Source: Mariprofundaceae bacterium (GTDB lineage Bacteria; Pseudomonadota; Zetaproteobacteria; Mariprofundales; Mariprofundaceae). Taken from it: a stretch of DNA of 64,000 bases. Shown piece after piece: positions 36,308-44,769 of this stretch. The DNA is taken from the NCBI GenBank assembly GCA_021772895.1, contig JAJFLC010000015.1, positions 186,001 to 250,000 on the forward strand. Reading direction: 5' to 3'. Positions within the stretch are counted from its first letter, which is position 1. Each line of letters begins with the position of its first letter. The notes under the pieces are model-generated. The model saw only the letters and a program-made list of their open reading frames with translations. It searched no databases and was not told the origin of the DNA. Position numbers and translations under genes: made by a program.

Positions 36308-37261
36308 ATGGACGAAGAGAACAAAGGCACACCGGAAATTCAACAACTTATCGATCGAATGAGTGATCCTAAAAAAGTTTTGGAATCCCCAACCGTTATT
36401 TCAGGAAAAAAACTTCTCCGCCTGAGCTATGAACAAGGAAGCTTCCCCTACCCCGAAAAAATGGCATTAAAAGAGTATGAAAGAGAAAAACATCTCCTGC
36501 AAACTGAACTGCTTAAAGTTCAGGCATGGGTCAAAGAGGCAGGGCAAAGAATACTGGGGATTTTTGAAGGCCGTGATGCTGCCGGCAAAGGCGGAACCAT
36601 CAAACGATTCAATGAACATTTAAACCCTCGTGCTGCACATGTTGTCGCACTTGAAAAGCCCAACGAGCGCGAACAGGGGCAGTGGTATTACCAGCGCTAT
36701 ATCAAACACCTGCCAACCAAAGGTGAGATGGTTTTTCTTGATCGCTCCTGGTACAACCGGGCCGGTGTAGAACGTGTGATGGGTTTTTGCACCGATGAAG
36801 AATATTTTGAATTCCTTCGTCAGGCACCTCAGCTGGAACGCATGCTTGTCAATTCCGGTCTGCATCTTTTCAAATACTGGTTTTCAGTAAGCCGACATGA
36901 ACAACTCCGGCGTTTTCACCTGCGCACCCATGATCCACTTAAACACTGGAAATTAAGCTCAATAGACATTCACTCGCTCGACCGGTGGGATGCATATTCT
37001 GAAGCAAAAAATGCGATGTTTTTTCATACCAATACAGCCGATGCCCCATGGACGATTGTAAAATCGGATGATAAAAAACGGGCGCGAATTAATTGCATGC
37101 GCCACTACCTTCATCAGCTTGATTATCCTAACAAGGACAACTCAGTCGCCCATGCACCGGACCCTTTAATTGCAGGCCCGGTCAGCAGCCACCTCGACTA
37201 TTCAAGTGTGGGAAATACAGAAGGCACAGATTCAAGCCCTGACCTGAAAATTGTATCCTAA
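36308..37261 (+). CDS. ppk2: Polyphosphate kinase 2
   Basis: 317 residues. PPK2 transfers phosphate between polyphosphate and nucleoside phosphates. The Walker A is FEGRDAAGKGGTIKRF, followed by LNPRAAHVVALEKPNERE, the Walker B FLDRSWYNRAGVERVMGF, and the lid RRFHLRTHDPLKHWKLSSID. The single PPK2 domain and about 300 residues suggest class I; nucleotide preference cannot be read safely. An N-terminal extension of about 50 residues precedes the domain. The Ppx/GppA gene follows 134 bp downstream, so synthesis or use and breakdown of polyphosphate are encoded together. Confidence 0.92.
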   Translation: MDEENKGTPEIQQLIDRMSDPKKVLESPTVISGKKLLRLSYEQGSFPYPEKMALKEYEREKHLLQTELLKVQAWVKEAGQRILGIFEGRDAAGKGGTIKRFNEHLNPRAAHVVALEKPNEREQGQWYYQRYIKHLPTKGEMVFLDRSWYNRAGVERVMGFCTDEEYFEFLRQAPQLERMLVNSGLHLFKYWFSVSRHEQLRRFHLRTHDPLKHWKLSSIDIHSLDRWDAYSEAKNAMFFHTNTADAPWTIVKSDDKKRARINCMRHYLHQLDYPNKDNSVAHAPDPLIAGPVSSHLDYSSVGNTEGTDSSPDLKIVS

Positions 37262-37394
37262 ATGAAAAAAAAGAGACTGTATTAAAACGAAAAACATACA
37301 AAAGAAATGCATAAACTACCGTTTTAAACATCAATATCATAAGTGATTTTGTGCGATTTTAATTTAATTTTGCAACCCATAAAGAGGATATGAC

Positions 37395-38939
37395 GTGAGT
37401 AGCATCGCCATAGGCAAACACATTGCGGCAGTTGATATGGGAACCAACTCATTTCACATGATCATTGCTGAGACAACCGCACATGGAACATTCCGTATTA
37501 TTGATCGCATGAAACACTGGGTTCGCCTCGGTGATGGCATTGATAAACGTGGACGTCTGGATGAAGCAGCCATCAGCCGCATGATTGAAAGCCTCACCTT
37601 TTTCAAACAACTGGCCGAAAGCTACGATGCCCACATTCACTGCATCGCCACATCCGCTATGCGTGATGCCCCCAACCGCAATACGATTGCACGGCGCATC
37701 CGAAAAGAACTCGATCTTGTTGTTGAAGTTGTCAAAGGTGAAGAAGAGGCCCGGCTTGTTTTCCAGGGTGTACGCTCTGAAGGCTATATCAATGATGAAC
37801 CCTCATACATCATCGATATTGGCGGCGGCAGTACAGAAATCATTGTGGGTGATCAAGGTGGGGTGTTGGTTGCTGAAAGCCTTGATATGGGCGCACGCCG
37901 CTATTCCAGACGCTTCTTCTCCAGCCAAAACTATACAACACGTCAACGACATCAGTGCAGCCATGCTGCCGCCAGTAAAATTCAATCCGTTGCATCTGAA
38001 TTCAAGCCATTTGAGGTCAACTCGGTCTATGGCACGTCCGGCACGATTAGAACGCTGGCAGAGATCATTGCACAATTTTATAATCTTGATGATGCAACCC
38101 ATCTTGCCTTGAATCATTTAAAGGCAATGCGTGTAAAACTCATTGAAGCTGTTCAACGTGATCAACTACCGGATAGCATTGAAAAAGAGCGAAGGGCAAC
38201 ACTGGTCGCTGGCGCAACGATTTTGGAAGAAGTGATGAGTGCACTGCATATCCGTTCTTTAAGGGTATGCCCAAGCGCACTGCGTGAAGGTATTATTTAT
38301 GACCGGGTTGAAACATCCGGGCGTCTTCCCTCTCAACCGATCAATGCCTCCGCCAAAACAATCGTGAAACGTTTCAACCTTGACCGTGCACAGATCAAAC
38401 GTGTCACCAGCACCGCAGAGTTGATCTTTCAGACCTATGCAAAACACTTAGGTCTGAATCATGAAGCGCATCGTCTGCTCATGGCTGCATGCCAGCTTCA
38501 TGAGATCGGTCTCACCATCAGCCATAAAAAAATTCATCTGCATGGTGGTTATATCATTGCGCATTCAAACATGACAGGCATCACCCAGCGCCAACAGCAG
38601 ATTCTTGCTGCGATTGTCCGATTTCACCGAAAAGCGAGGCCCAATAAAAAGCATACGGATCTTAAAATCATGCGACAAAAAGATATCAACGTCAGCATTG
38701 TGCTTTCGGCTATTTTACGGCTGGCTGCAGCCTTGAACCGCACCAAAGATGGCGAAGCAGCCATGCCACGCTTTGAAGAAAAAAAAGATGTATGGCACTG
38801 GATATTTGATGACCAAAACTGGTATAATGAACATGAAGTTTGCATCTGGAATGCCACACAGGAGAAACTGCCGTTCAGCAAATTAATTGCTAAACAGATC
38901 CAGCTTAAAAAGGCCCGAAAAAAGAGATTAAAACATTGA
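37395..38939 (+). CDS. ppx: Exopolyphosphatase / pppGpp phosphatase (Ppx/GppA)
   Basis: 514 residues. The actin-like ATPase fold has the phosphate loop AAVDMGTNSFHMII and SYIIDIGGGSTEIIV, with conserved CIATSAMRDA and VVKGEEEARLVFQGV between. The C-terminal 190 residues are an HD-like helical domain (LLMAACQLHEIGLTISHKKIHLHGGYIIAHS), as in long Ppx enzymes. It removes terminal phosphate from polyphosphate, or from pppGpp. A likely pair with ppk2. The end overlaps a possible TTG start of cimA, but I place that start further in. Confidence 0.92.
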   Translation: MSSIAIGKHIAAVDMGTNSFHMIIAETTAHGTFRIIDRMKHWVRLGDGIDKRGRLDEAAISRMIESLTFFKQLAESYDAHIHCIATSAMRDAPNRNTIARRIRKELDLVVEVVKGEEEARLVFQGVRSEGYINDEPSYIIDIGGGSTEIIVGDQGGVLVAESLDMGARRYSRRFFSSQNYTTRQRHQCSHAAASKIQSVASEFKPFEVNSVYGTSGTIRTLAEIIAQFYNLDDATHLALNHLKAMRVKLIEAVQRDQLPDSIEKERRATLVAGATILEEVMSALHIRSLRVCPSALREGIIYDRVETSGRLPSQPINASAKTIVKRFNLDRAQIKRVTSTAELIFQTYAKHLGLNHEAHRLLMAACQLHEIGLTISHKKIHLHGGYIIAHSNMTGITQRQQQILAAIVRFHRKARPNKKHTDLKIMRQKDINVSIVLSAILRLAAALNRTKDGEAAMPRFEEKKDVWHWIFDDQNWYNEHEVCIWNATQEKLPFSKLIAKQIQLKKARKKRLKH

Positions 38940-38974
38940 TAAAGGCAACAAAGCAGACAAAAAAGACAACGCAG

Positions 38975-40597
38975 ATGAACAATAAAAACTCCGATTCACC
39001 GGTTCAAATTTTCGATACCACCCTGCGCGATGGTGGCCAGACGGCGGGCATTAATTTTTCAGCCGAAGATAAAAAACGCATTGCAAACCATCTGGCTGAA
39101 TTTGGTATTCAATGGATCGAGGGTGGCTGGCCCGGAGCCAGCCCAAAAGATGATCTGTTTTTTGAATTGATGCGTGATCGAAAATGGTCCACAAGCAAGC
39201 TGGTTGCCTTTGGTTCCACAGCCAGACCGGGAAACCGTGCCAAATCTGATCCAGGCCTTCAAAAACTGATTCAGAGTGGTGCTGATGCAGCCTGCATCTT
39301 TGGTAAGGCATGGCCTCTGCATGTAAGCAAAGCACTTGGTATTAGCAAAGAAGACAATCTCAAACTGGTATTTGATTCCATTCAATTTCTGAAACAAAAA
39401 TTCGAAACGGTGTTTTTTGATGCCGAACATTTTTTTGATGGTTACAACGCCGATAAATGCTATGCAATCGAAGTTCTTGATGCTGCACACAGGGCCGGTG
39501 CAGACACACTCGTTCTTTGCGATACCAATGGTGGCAACATCCCCTATCGCATTGCAGAAGTAGTCACCGCGATGCTGGCAAAATTCCCTGACAACAGCAT
39601 TGGCATTCATGCCCATAACGATTGTGAACTGGCCGTTGCCAACTCGCTGGCGGCCGCACGAGTCGGTGCCAAACATATTCAAGGCACCATCAATGGTATC
39701 GGTGAGCGCTGCGGCAATGCCAATCTCATTTCGATCATCCCTGATCTGCAACTCAAGATGGAAATCAACTGCGGCATTTCGCCCGAACAACTGCAACAAC
39801 TGGGCGCTCTCTCACGTTTTGTAAATGAAATGGCCAATCGCCTGCCCTGGAAACATCAGCCTTTTGTCGGTCTCAATGCCTTTGCACACAAGGGTGGTAT
39901 CCATGTCTCGGCCATCCGCAAGGCATCTGAACTTTATGAACACATTTCGCCCGATCTTGTTGGCAATCAACAGCAAATACTGCTCTCGGATCAGGCAGGC
40001 AAAAGCAATGTAATCGTAAAGCTCGATACCATGGATCTTGACCATGACATCAATCCCGAAGATCCCGCGATTACTGAAGCGCTCAAACAGGTCAAAGAGC
40101 TCGAAGCACAGGGTTATACCTATGAAGCTGCCGAAGCCTCATTTCAATTGTTGCTGTTAAAGGCCACCGATCAGTTCCAACACTATTTTGAGCTTGAAGC
40201 CTTCCGGGTCATTGACGAAAAACATGGTCATGAAGGTGCTGCTCACTCCGAAGCCAGTGTGCGCATCACGGTTGGTGATAAGTCCGCACACACAGCATCA
40301 CCCGGCAACGGTCCCATCAATGCCATGGATAGCGCGCTGCGCGCTGCGCTAAGCGATTTTTATCCAAATCTTTCAACCCTGCGACTCACTGATTTCAAAG
40401 TGCGCGTACTATCCACCCGCGAAGCCACACGTGCCGGTGTGCGTGTATTGATTGAGTCCACCGATAGCACACGCAAATGGAGTACAGTGGGTGTATCCAC
40501 CAATATGATTGATGCCAGTTATCAGGCATTGGTGGATTCGATTGAATACAAGTTGCTTTTGGATAAAACGCCTTTTCCCAAGACATCACCGCTCTGA
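38975..40597 (+). CDS. cimA: Citramalate synthase (DRE-TIM metallolyase)
   Basis: 540 residues from the ATG at 38975 (MNNKNSDSPVQIFDTTLRDG). Substrate-channel motif LRDGGQTAGINFSAEDK, metal-binding GIHAHNDCELAVANSL and GTINGIGERCGNANL are those of citramalate rather than isopropylmalate synthases. The C-terminal LeuA dimer/allosteric domain runs from about residue 400 (EASVRITVGDKSAHTASPGNGP). It condenses pyruvate and acetyl-CoA to (R)-citramalate for isoleucine synthesis independent of threonine; feedback by isoleucine is usual for the family. The upstream TTG start in the track would add a Lys/Thr-rich leader and lacks support. Confidence 0.9.
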   Translation: MNNKNSDSPVQIFDTTLRDGGQTAGINFSAEDKKRIANHLAEFGIQWIEGGWPGASPKDDLFFELMRDRKWSTSKLVAFGSTARPGNRAKSDPGLQKLIQSGADAACIFGKAWPLHVSKALGISKEDNLKLVFDSIQFLKQKFETVFFDAEHFFDGYNADKCYAIEVLDAAHRAGADTLVLCDTNGGNIPYRIAEVVTAMLAKFPDNSIGIHAHNDCELAVANSLAAARVGAKHIQGTINGIGERCGNANLISIIPDLQLKMEINCGISPEQLQQLGALSRFVNEMANRLPWKHQPFVGLNAFAHKGGIHVSAIRKASELYEHISPDLVGNQQQILLSDQAGKSNVIVKLDTMDLDHDINPEDPAITEALKQVKELEAQGYTYEAAEASFQLLLLKATDQFQHYFELEAFRVIDEKHGHEGAAHSEASVRITVGDKSAHTASPGNGPINAMDSALRAALSDFYPNLSTLRLTDFKVRVLSTREATRAGVRVLIESTDSTRKWSTVGVSTNMIDASYQALVDSIEYKLLLDKTPFPKTSPL

Positions 40598-40616
40598 TTC
40601 GTCTATACTAACCCAT

Positions 40617-40952
40617 ATGAGTGAATTAAAAGATAAAAAATGTGTTCCATGCCAAGGTGGAATCCCGCCGTTAACACCCAATGAAGCCCATGCTTTGATG
40701 CATCAGGTGGAGAATTGGGATTTGATCGAGTCCAACACCAAAATCCGCCGCACCTTCACCTTCAAAACATTCATTCTGGCACAGGAATTTGCAGTCAAGG
40801 TCGGTAATCTTGCCGAGTCTGAAAATCATCATCCTGACATCAGTTATGGATGGGGTTATTGCACGGTGCTTTTCTACACCCACAAGATTAAAGGCCTGCA
40901 CGAAAATGATTTCATTCTGGCTGCCAAGGTGAATGTTATCGCATCATCATAA
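40617..40952 (+). CDS. Pterin-4a-carbinolamine dehydratase
   Basis: 111 residues from the ATG at 40617 (MSELKDKKCVPCQGGIPPLT); the track extends it upstream into cimA. The CVPCQGG-x-PPL opening, W at about 37, then RTFTFKTFILAQEFAVKVGNLAESENHHPDI contain the catalytic ENHHPD motif. The enzyme recycles 4a-hydroxytetrahydropterin after pterin-dependent hydroxylation; no hydroxylase is in the window. It follows cimA by 19 bp and is probably in the same transcript. Confidence 0.93.
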   Translation: MSELKDKKCVPCQGGIPPLTPNEAHALMHQVENWDLIESNTKIRRTFTFKTFILAQEFAVKVGNLAESENHHPDISYGWGYCTVLFYTHKIKGLHENDFILAAKVNVIASS

Positions 40953-40973
40953 GCTGCATACTATTGACTCTAA

Positions 40974-41312
40974 ATGCTCATGGCTAAAATCTATTTCGAA
41001 AAATTATCTGGCCTCATTCATCAATTAAAGATTGAAGATGAAGTAACGCTGCCAATGGAAACCAGACACTTTTTTAGTGGTGCGGCATTTTATGTGAATA
41101 ACAATATTTGTGTTTCATGGTCCCCTGTCGGTCTCGCATTCAAATTACCAGAACAGGATGTGAACAAACTCATCAACACTGGTGAGGCAAAAGTATTAAA
41201 ATATTTCCCAAAAGGTCATGTGAAAAAAGGCTATGCCCTTTTTGAAAATCCGGATGAGAAAAAACCGGACCATTGGAAAAAACACCTTATAACCGCAGCC
41301 AAACAGGTGTAA
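40974..41312 (+). CDS. TfoX N-terminal-domain-like protein
   Basis: 112 residues. The layout (short helix, FSGAAFYVNNNICVSWSPVGLAFKLP, then a C-terminal helix) is that of the TfoX N-terminal domain family. There is no C-terminal TfoX domain, so a competence role is not implied. Many such short proteins are of unknown function. It starts 21 bp after the dehydratase gene in the same direction; ATG at 40974 or two codons later. Confidence 0.75.
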   Translation: MLMAKIYFEKLSGLIHQLKIEDEVTLPMETRHFFSGAAFYVNNNICVSWSPVGLAFKLPEQDVNKLINTGEAKVLKYFPKGHVKKGYALFENPDEKKPDHWKKHLITAAKQV

Positions 41313-41377
41313 TCTATTTCAAGGTATCATAAACCCCATAAGCCCAAACATTTGCTCCTTCAAAGAGAGGTTCCCCA

Positions 41378-41866
41378 TTGACTGAAAACCTGAAACCCGT
41401 TGCGATCATCGCTGAAGAAGCCCCTTCGCGCAGCAAACGTTCTGTTTATCCGGAGCCGTTTGCATCACGCATCATCGGCAGAGAGAAAAAACGCCTCGGA
41501 GATCTCTTTTCTCTTTCAAATTTTGGTGTAAATCTCACACGCCTTGTGCCGGGAGCACTCTCCGCCTTGCGACATACCCATTCATTACAGGATGAGTTCA
41601 TTTATATTCTCGAAGGCACGCCTATATTGATTACGGACGATGGCGAAACACAGCTGCATTCAGGCATGTGTGCAGGTTTCAAGTCGGGTGCAGACAATGG
41701 GCATCAACTGATGAATCGCTCCAATGAAGATGTTGTCTATCTGGAAGTTGGCGATCGTACAGCCAGCGATGTCGTCACTTATCCTGATGATGATCTTCAG
41801 GCCACGCTGATCAACGGCAACTGGCAATTCAGCCACAAAGATGGGACACCCTATCCAAATACATAA
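41378..41866 (+). CDS. Cupin-domain protein
   Basis: 162 residues beginning at TTG (TENLKPVAI). It contains a single cupin: motif 1 LRHTHSLQDEFIYILEGTPILITDDGE, motif 2 GADNGHQLMNRSNEDVVYLEVGDR. The metal-binding His and Glu are present. The C-terminus DDDLQATLINGNWQFSHKDGTPYPNT is typical of a cupin_2 subgroup whose role is unknown. A remnant of a similar C-terminus lies at 43716-43766, on the other side of the ArsR cassette. Confidence 0.85.
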   Translation: MTENLKPVAIIAEEAPSRSKRSVYPEPFASRIIGREKKRLGDLFSLSNFGVNLTRLVPGALSALRHTHSLQDEFIYILEGTPILITDDGETQLHSGMCAGFKSGADNGHQLMNRSNEDVVYLEVGDRTASDVVTYPDDDLQATLINGNWQFSHKDGTPYPNT

Positions 41867-42015
41867 CGGTTTCGGGGGTAGATAGATTTAGCCCTATGGA
41901 ATCAGCCCTATAGAGTCAGCACTGTTGAATCACAATGGACGCGAATTTTGAAAACCCGGAGTCCTTTGTATCTTTCCTGTTTTGCTTAAATTTATGTCAA
42001 ACAAACAATCGCACC

Positions 42016-42073
42016 TTGACATGATACCAAATGGTACTACATTAACGAAATACCTAAGGGTATCATTTGGAGG
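42016..42073 (+). promoter_or_regulatory. Promoter with palindromic operator upstream of the ArsR cassette
   Basis: TTGACA (42016-42021), 16 bp, TACATT (42038-42043). The spacer holds the inverted repeat TACCA-AA-TGGTA (42025-42036). A second, inverted half-similar copy (GGGTATCATTTGG) lies at 42058-42070, just at the ribosome site of the leader ORF. A repressor bound at both would block initiation. The ArsR protein encoded downstream is the obvious candidate, but this is inference. Confidence 0.55.
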
Positions 42074-42078
42074 AAAAT

Positions 42079-42126
42079 ATGCGGATATACACTGATTTAA
42101 ATCATCTATTTACAAAACCAACATAA
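42079..42126 (+). CDS. 15-residue leader ORF
   Basis: Encodes MRIYTDLNHLFTKPT. GGAGG lies 5 bases before the ATG, a far better ribosome site than that of the ArsR gene downstream. It could be a regulatory leader peptide or the remains of a deleted gene. No run of regulatory codons is evident. Confidence 0.35.
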   Translation: MRIYTDLNHLFTKPT

Positions 42127-42169
42127 CAATGATTCAATATTTAACTGACTTGCCTGCCCCGAATTTCAA

Positions 42170-42502
42170 ATGAAGCAGGATGTACAAAACTCATTCAGGG
42201 CCTTGGCTGACCCCACGCGTCGTATGATTTTGATGCATTTAAGCACCAAAGATATGACAATTGGAGAAGTCACAGATCATTTTGGCATGACCAGAGCAGC
42301 CGTGAAGAAACACTTAAATATCCTCGAAAGTGGTCAACTCATTTCGGTGCACAGAAACGGGCGTGAGCGAATCAATAGACTAGAGCCAATGGGTTTAAAA
42401 TCAGTAGCTGACTGGATGAGCTATTTTGATGGTTTTTGGAATGAGCGTCTAAACAATTTAAAAACTGCAATCGAAACTGAACAAGGAGATAAAAATGCCT
42501 AA
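42170..42502 (+). CDS. ArsR-family transcriptional regulator
   Basis: 110 residues. The winged helix begins NSFRALADPTRRMILMHLSTKDMTIGEVTDHFGMTRAAVKKHLNILESGQLISVHRNGRER, typical of the ArsR subgroup paired with AHSA1 proteins. It has no cysteine pairs for metal binding, so it is not a metal sensor of the classical kind. The end overlaps the AHSA1 gene by 8 bp. No ribosome site is clear before its ATG, which suggests coupling to the leader or weak expression. Confidence 0.92.
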   Translation: MKQDVQNSFRALADPTRRMILMHLSTKDMTIGEVTDHFGMTRAAVKKHLNILESGQLISVHRNGRERINRLEPMGLKSVADWMSYFDGFWNERLNNLKTAIETEQGDKNA

Positions 42503-42947
42503 TACAACACTTGTGAAAACATTTATCTTTGCCGCTTCGCGTGAAACGGTCTGGTCTTTCCTGACAGAGAAAGACAAACTCGCTTTATGGTTTCACCCAA
42601 CGACATCCGATCTTGTAGAAGGAGAGGATTATGCTCTGGTCAGAGAAAACGATCATGGTGAACTGATAAAGCAGTGTTGGGGCTCAGTGCTTAAGATGGA
42701 TAAACCTAATTTGTTAGTTTATTCATTCACTGTGGGCCCATTAAATGGTGCGTTAACAACCGTCACATGGACGCTTGAAGAAATACAGGATGGAACAAAG
42801 TTAACACTGCAACATGAGGGCATTGGAGAGGCCTCGGGTGAAGCTGCAATGGGAATGCTTTTAGCTTTGGATAAAGGCTGGGATAAACATCTGGATTCAT
42901 TGAGAGGTTCAATGAGATCGACTTTTAACAGCGAATGCAGTCAATAA
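42495..42947 (+). CDS. AHSA1/SRPBCC-domain protein
   Basis: 150 residues. KTFIFAASRETVWSFLTEKDKLALWFHPTTSDL is the start of the AHSA1-like SRPBCC domain; the C-terminal helix is MLLALDKGWDKHLDSLRGSM. Such proteins bind hydrophobic ligands and are commonly encoded next to an ArsR regulator, as here. Ligand unknown. GGAGAT precedes the ATG within the end of the ArsR gene. Confidence 0.9.
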   Translation: MPNTTLVKTFIFAASRETVWSFLTEKDKLALWFHPTTSDLVEGEDYALVRENDHGELIKQCWGSVLKMDKPNLLVYSFTVGPLNGALTTVTWTLEEIQDGTKLTLQHEGIGEASGEAAMGMLLALDKGWDKHLDSLRGSMRSTFNSECSQ

Positions 42948-42984
42948 CACTGATTTTCATAAGTTTATTTTAAAGAGGTTCATC

Positions 42985-43683
42985 ATGGCAACCCACACAG
43001 TGGTCTCACAAACAAAATGGATAAAAGCCAGAAAAGAATTATTAGTGAAAGAAAAAGAATTTACCCGTCTTCGTGATCAATTAAGCGCAGAACGACGTGC
43101 GCTACCTTGGGTAAAAATCGAAAAAGAATATGTTTTTGATGGGTTAGAAGGGCAGCAAAGTCTTTCAGATCTATTCGATAGCAAGAGCCAGCTCATGGTC
43201 TACCATTTTATGTTTGGTCCAGAGTGGGAAGAAGGTTGTCCGAGTTGTTCGTTTTGGGCCGATAACTTTAATGGTCTCGACATTCATCTGGCGCATCGGG
43301 ATATTGCTTTTCTTGCAATATCAAGAGCAGGTTATGAAAAAATTGAAACATATAAACAACGTATGGGCTGGAATTTCAAATGGATCTCATCGCTAAACAA
43401 TGATTTTAATTATGATTTAGGTGTTTCGTTTACACCAGAAGAAAAAGAAGCCAATGAAATAACGTACAATTACCTTAAACAACCATATTTTATCGATGAA
43501 CTTGCTGGTGTAAGTGTGTTTTTTAAAAATGAACAAGGCGATATATTTCATACGTACTCTACCTATTCACGTGGACTCGATATTTTAAATGGTGCTTATA
43601 ACTATATTGATTTGTCACCCAAAGGACGTGATGAAGAAGTCGGAATCATGAAATGGTTGCGTCGTCATGATCAATATGAATGA
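42985..43683 (+). CDS. DUF899 thioredoxin-like protein
   Basis: 232 residues. VSQTKWIKARKELLVKEKEFTRLRDQLSAERRALPWVKIEKEYVF and EGCPSCSFWADNFNG (C-x2-C in a thioredoxin-like place) are characteristic of DUF899. The C-terminus has YSTYSRGLDILNGAYNYIDLSPKGRDE. These proteins often accompany AHSA1/ArsR genes; a redox role is assumed but unproven. AAAGAGG lies 8 bases before the ATG; same transcript as the two genes before it. Confidence 0.92.
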   Translation: MATHTVVSQTKWIKARKELLVKEKEFTRLRDQLSAERRALPWVKIEKEYVFDGLEGQQSLSDLFDSKSQLMVYHFMFGPEWEEGCPSCSFWADNFNGLDIHLAHRDIAFLAISRAGYEKIETYKQRMGWNFKWISSLNNDFNYDLGVSFTPEEKEANEITYNYLKQPYFIDELAGVSVFFKNEQGDIFHTYSTYSRGLDILNGAYNYIDLSPKGRDEEVGIMKWLRRHDQYE

Positions 43684-43715
43684 CTTACTCAGAATATCAT
43701 TCTAAAAAACACCCA

Positions 43716-43766
43716 CCAGCGCGCCTGTTCACCCACAAAGATGGAGAACCCAATCAAAAGAAATAG
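43716..43766 (+). pseudogene. Relic of a cupin gene 3' end
   Basis: The frame reads PARLFTHKDGEPNQKK and stop. It matches the C-terminus of the cupin at 41378 (FSHKDGTPYPNT), and the DNA shares CCACAAAGATGG. No start or cupin domain precedes it, as it follows the DUF899 stop by 30 bp. It looks like the remaining end of a second cupin gene whose body was replaced by the ArsR-AHSA1-DUF899 cassette. Confidence 0.5.
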
Positions 43767-43829
43767 CAATTTTGGTCAGGATACATTGATTGTTCGTATG
43801 CAGAATTTGCGCCGTTGAGGTGTTGATAA

Positions 43830-44696
43830 ATGAATGAAACAGCGATAACGGTTTACACAGCCAAAATCAATAAGGTGATGGACTACATTAGTCTTCATTT
43901 GCAGGGTGATTTGTCTGTTGAAGAGCTGAGTCGCGTTGCGAATTTCTCAAAATATCATTTCCACCGGCAATTTTCTGACTTCGCAGGCATCAGTGTTTGG
44001 AAATATATCCAATTGTTGCGGTTAAAACGCGCTTCTTACCAGCTTGTTTTTAATCAACACAGTAAAATCATTGATATCGCAATGGATGCGGGCTTTGAAA
44101 ATCCAGAGTCTTTCTCTCGTGCATTCAAAAAAACGTTTGGGCAAACACCCTCGCAATTTAGAAAAAAGCCTACATGGAAACCTTGGCATGAAAAATATCA
44201 ATTTTCATCAAAAAAGGAGGAACACAACATGCAAGTACAAATCATTGGATTCCCGGAAGAAAAAATCGCAGTGCTGGAGCATCGTGGAGACGTTGAGCTG
44301 CTAAATCATTCAGTCAGCAAATTCATCGAATGGCGAAAAGAAAGCAAGCTTTCACCCGTAAAAAGCAGCAAATCCTATGGCCTCGCGTATGATGACCCTA
44401 AAACAACCAAAACAGAGGACTTCAGGTTTGATATTTGTGGCACAGTCAAAACAGATGTTCCGGCAAACACGCAAGGCATTATTACCAAAGTGATTCCCAG
44501 TGGAAAGTGTGCGTTGCTACGCCACTTCGGCTCTCATGAAAACATGGATAGCAAAGTACATTATCTATACGGCGAATGGCTGCCAGGCAGCGGTGAAACG
44601 TTGCGCGACTTTCCCTGCTTTTTCCATTATCTGAATTTTTTCCCTGAAGTTTCAGAGCATGAATTGATCACCGATATCTATCTGCCATTGAAATAA
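43830..44696 (+). CDS. AraC-family regulator with C-terminal GyrI-like effector domain
   Basis: 288 residues. The N-terminal 110 are two AraC helix-turn-helix units (SVEELSRVANFSKYHFHRQFSDFAGISV and IIDIAMDAGFENPESFSRAFKKTFGQTPSQFRK). The C-terminal half from Met134 is a GyrI-like/SOUL-type ligand domain (MQVQIIGFPEEKIAVLEHRGDV, ending ELITDIYLPLK), as in Rob, SbmC and BmrR partners. At the junction the DNA has AAGGAGG exactly 8 bases before the in-frame ATG at 44229, a strong internal ribosome site that could yield the 155-residue effector domain alone. Likely a drug or small-molecule response regulator (inference). Confidence 0.92.
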   Translation: MNETAITVYTAKINKVMDYISLHLQGDLSVEELSRVANFSKYHFHRQFSDFAGISVWKYIQLLRLKRASYQLVFNQHSKIIDIAMDAGFENPESFSRAFKKTFGQTPSQFRKKPTWKPWHEKYQFSSKKEEHNMQVQIIGFPEEKIAVLEHRGDVELLNHSVSKFIEWRKESKLSPVKSSKSYGLAYDDPKTTKTEDFRFDICGTVKTDVPANTQGIITKVIPSGKCALLRHFGSHENMDSKVHYLYGEWLPGSGETLRDFPCFFHYLNFFPEVSEHELITDIYLPLK

Positions 44697-44769
44697 ATCG
44701 AACACCTGTTAAAAAATGGACTGACCAGAAGCAATCATTAAAACAGCCCCATATTCGAGAGGTTAAACT

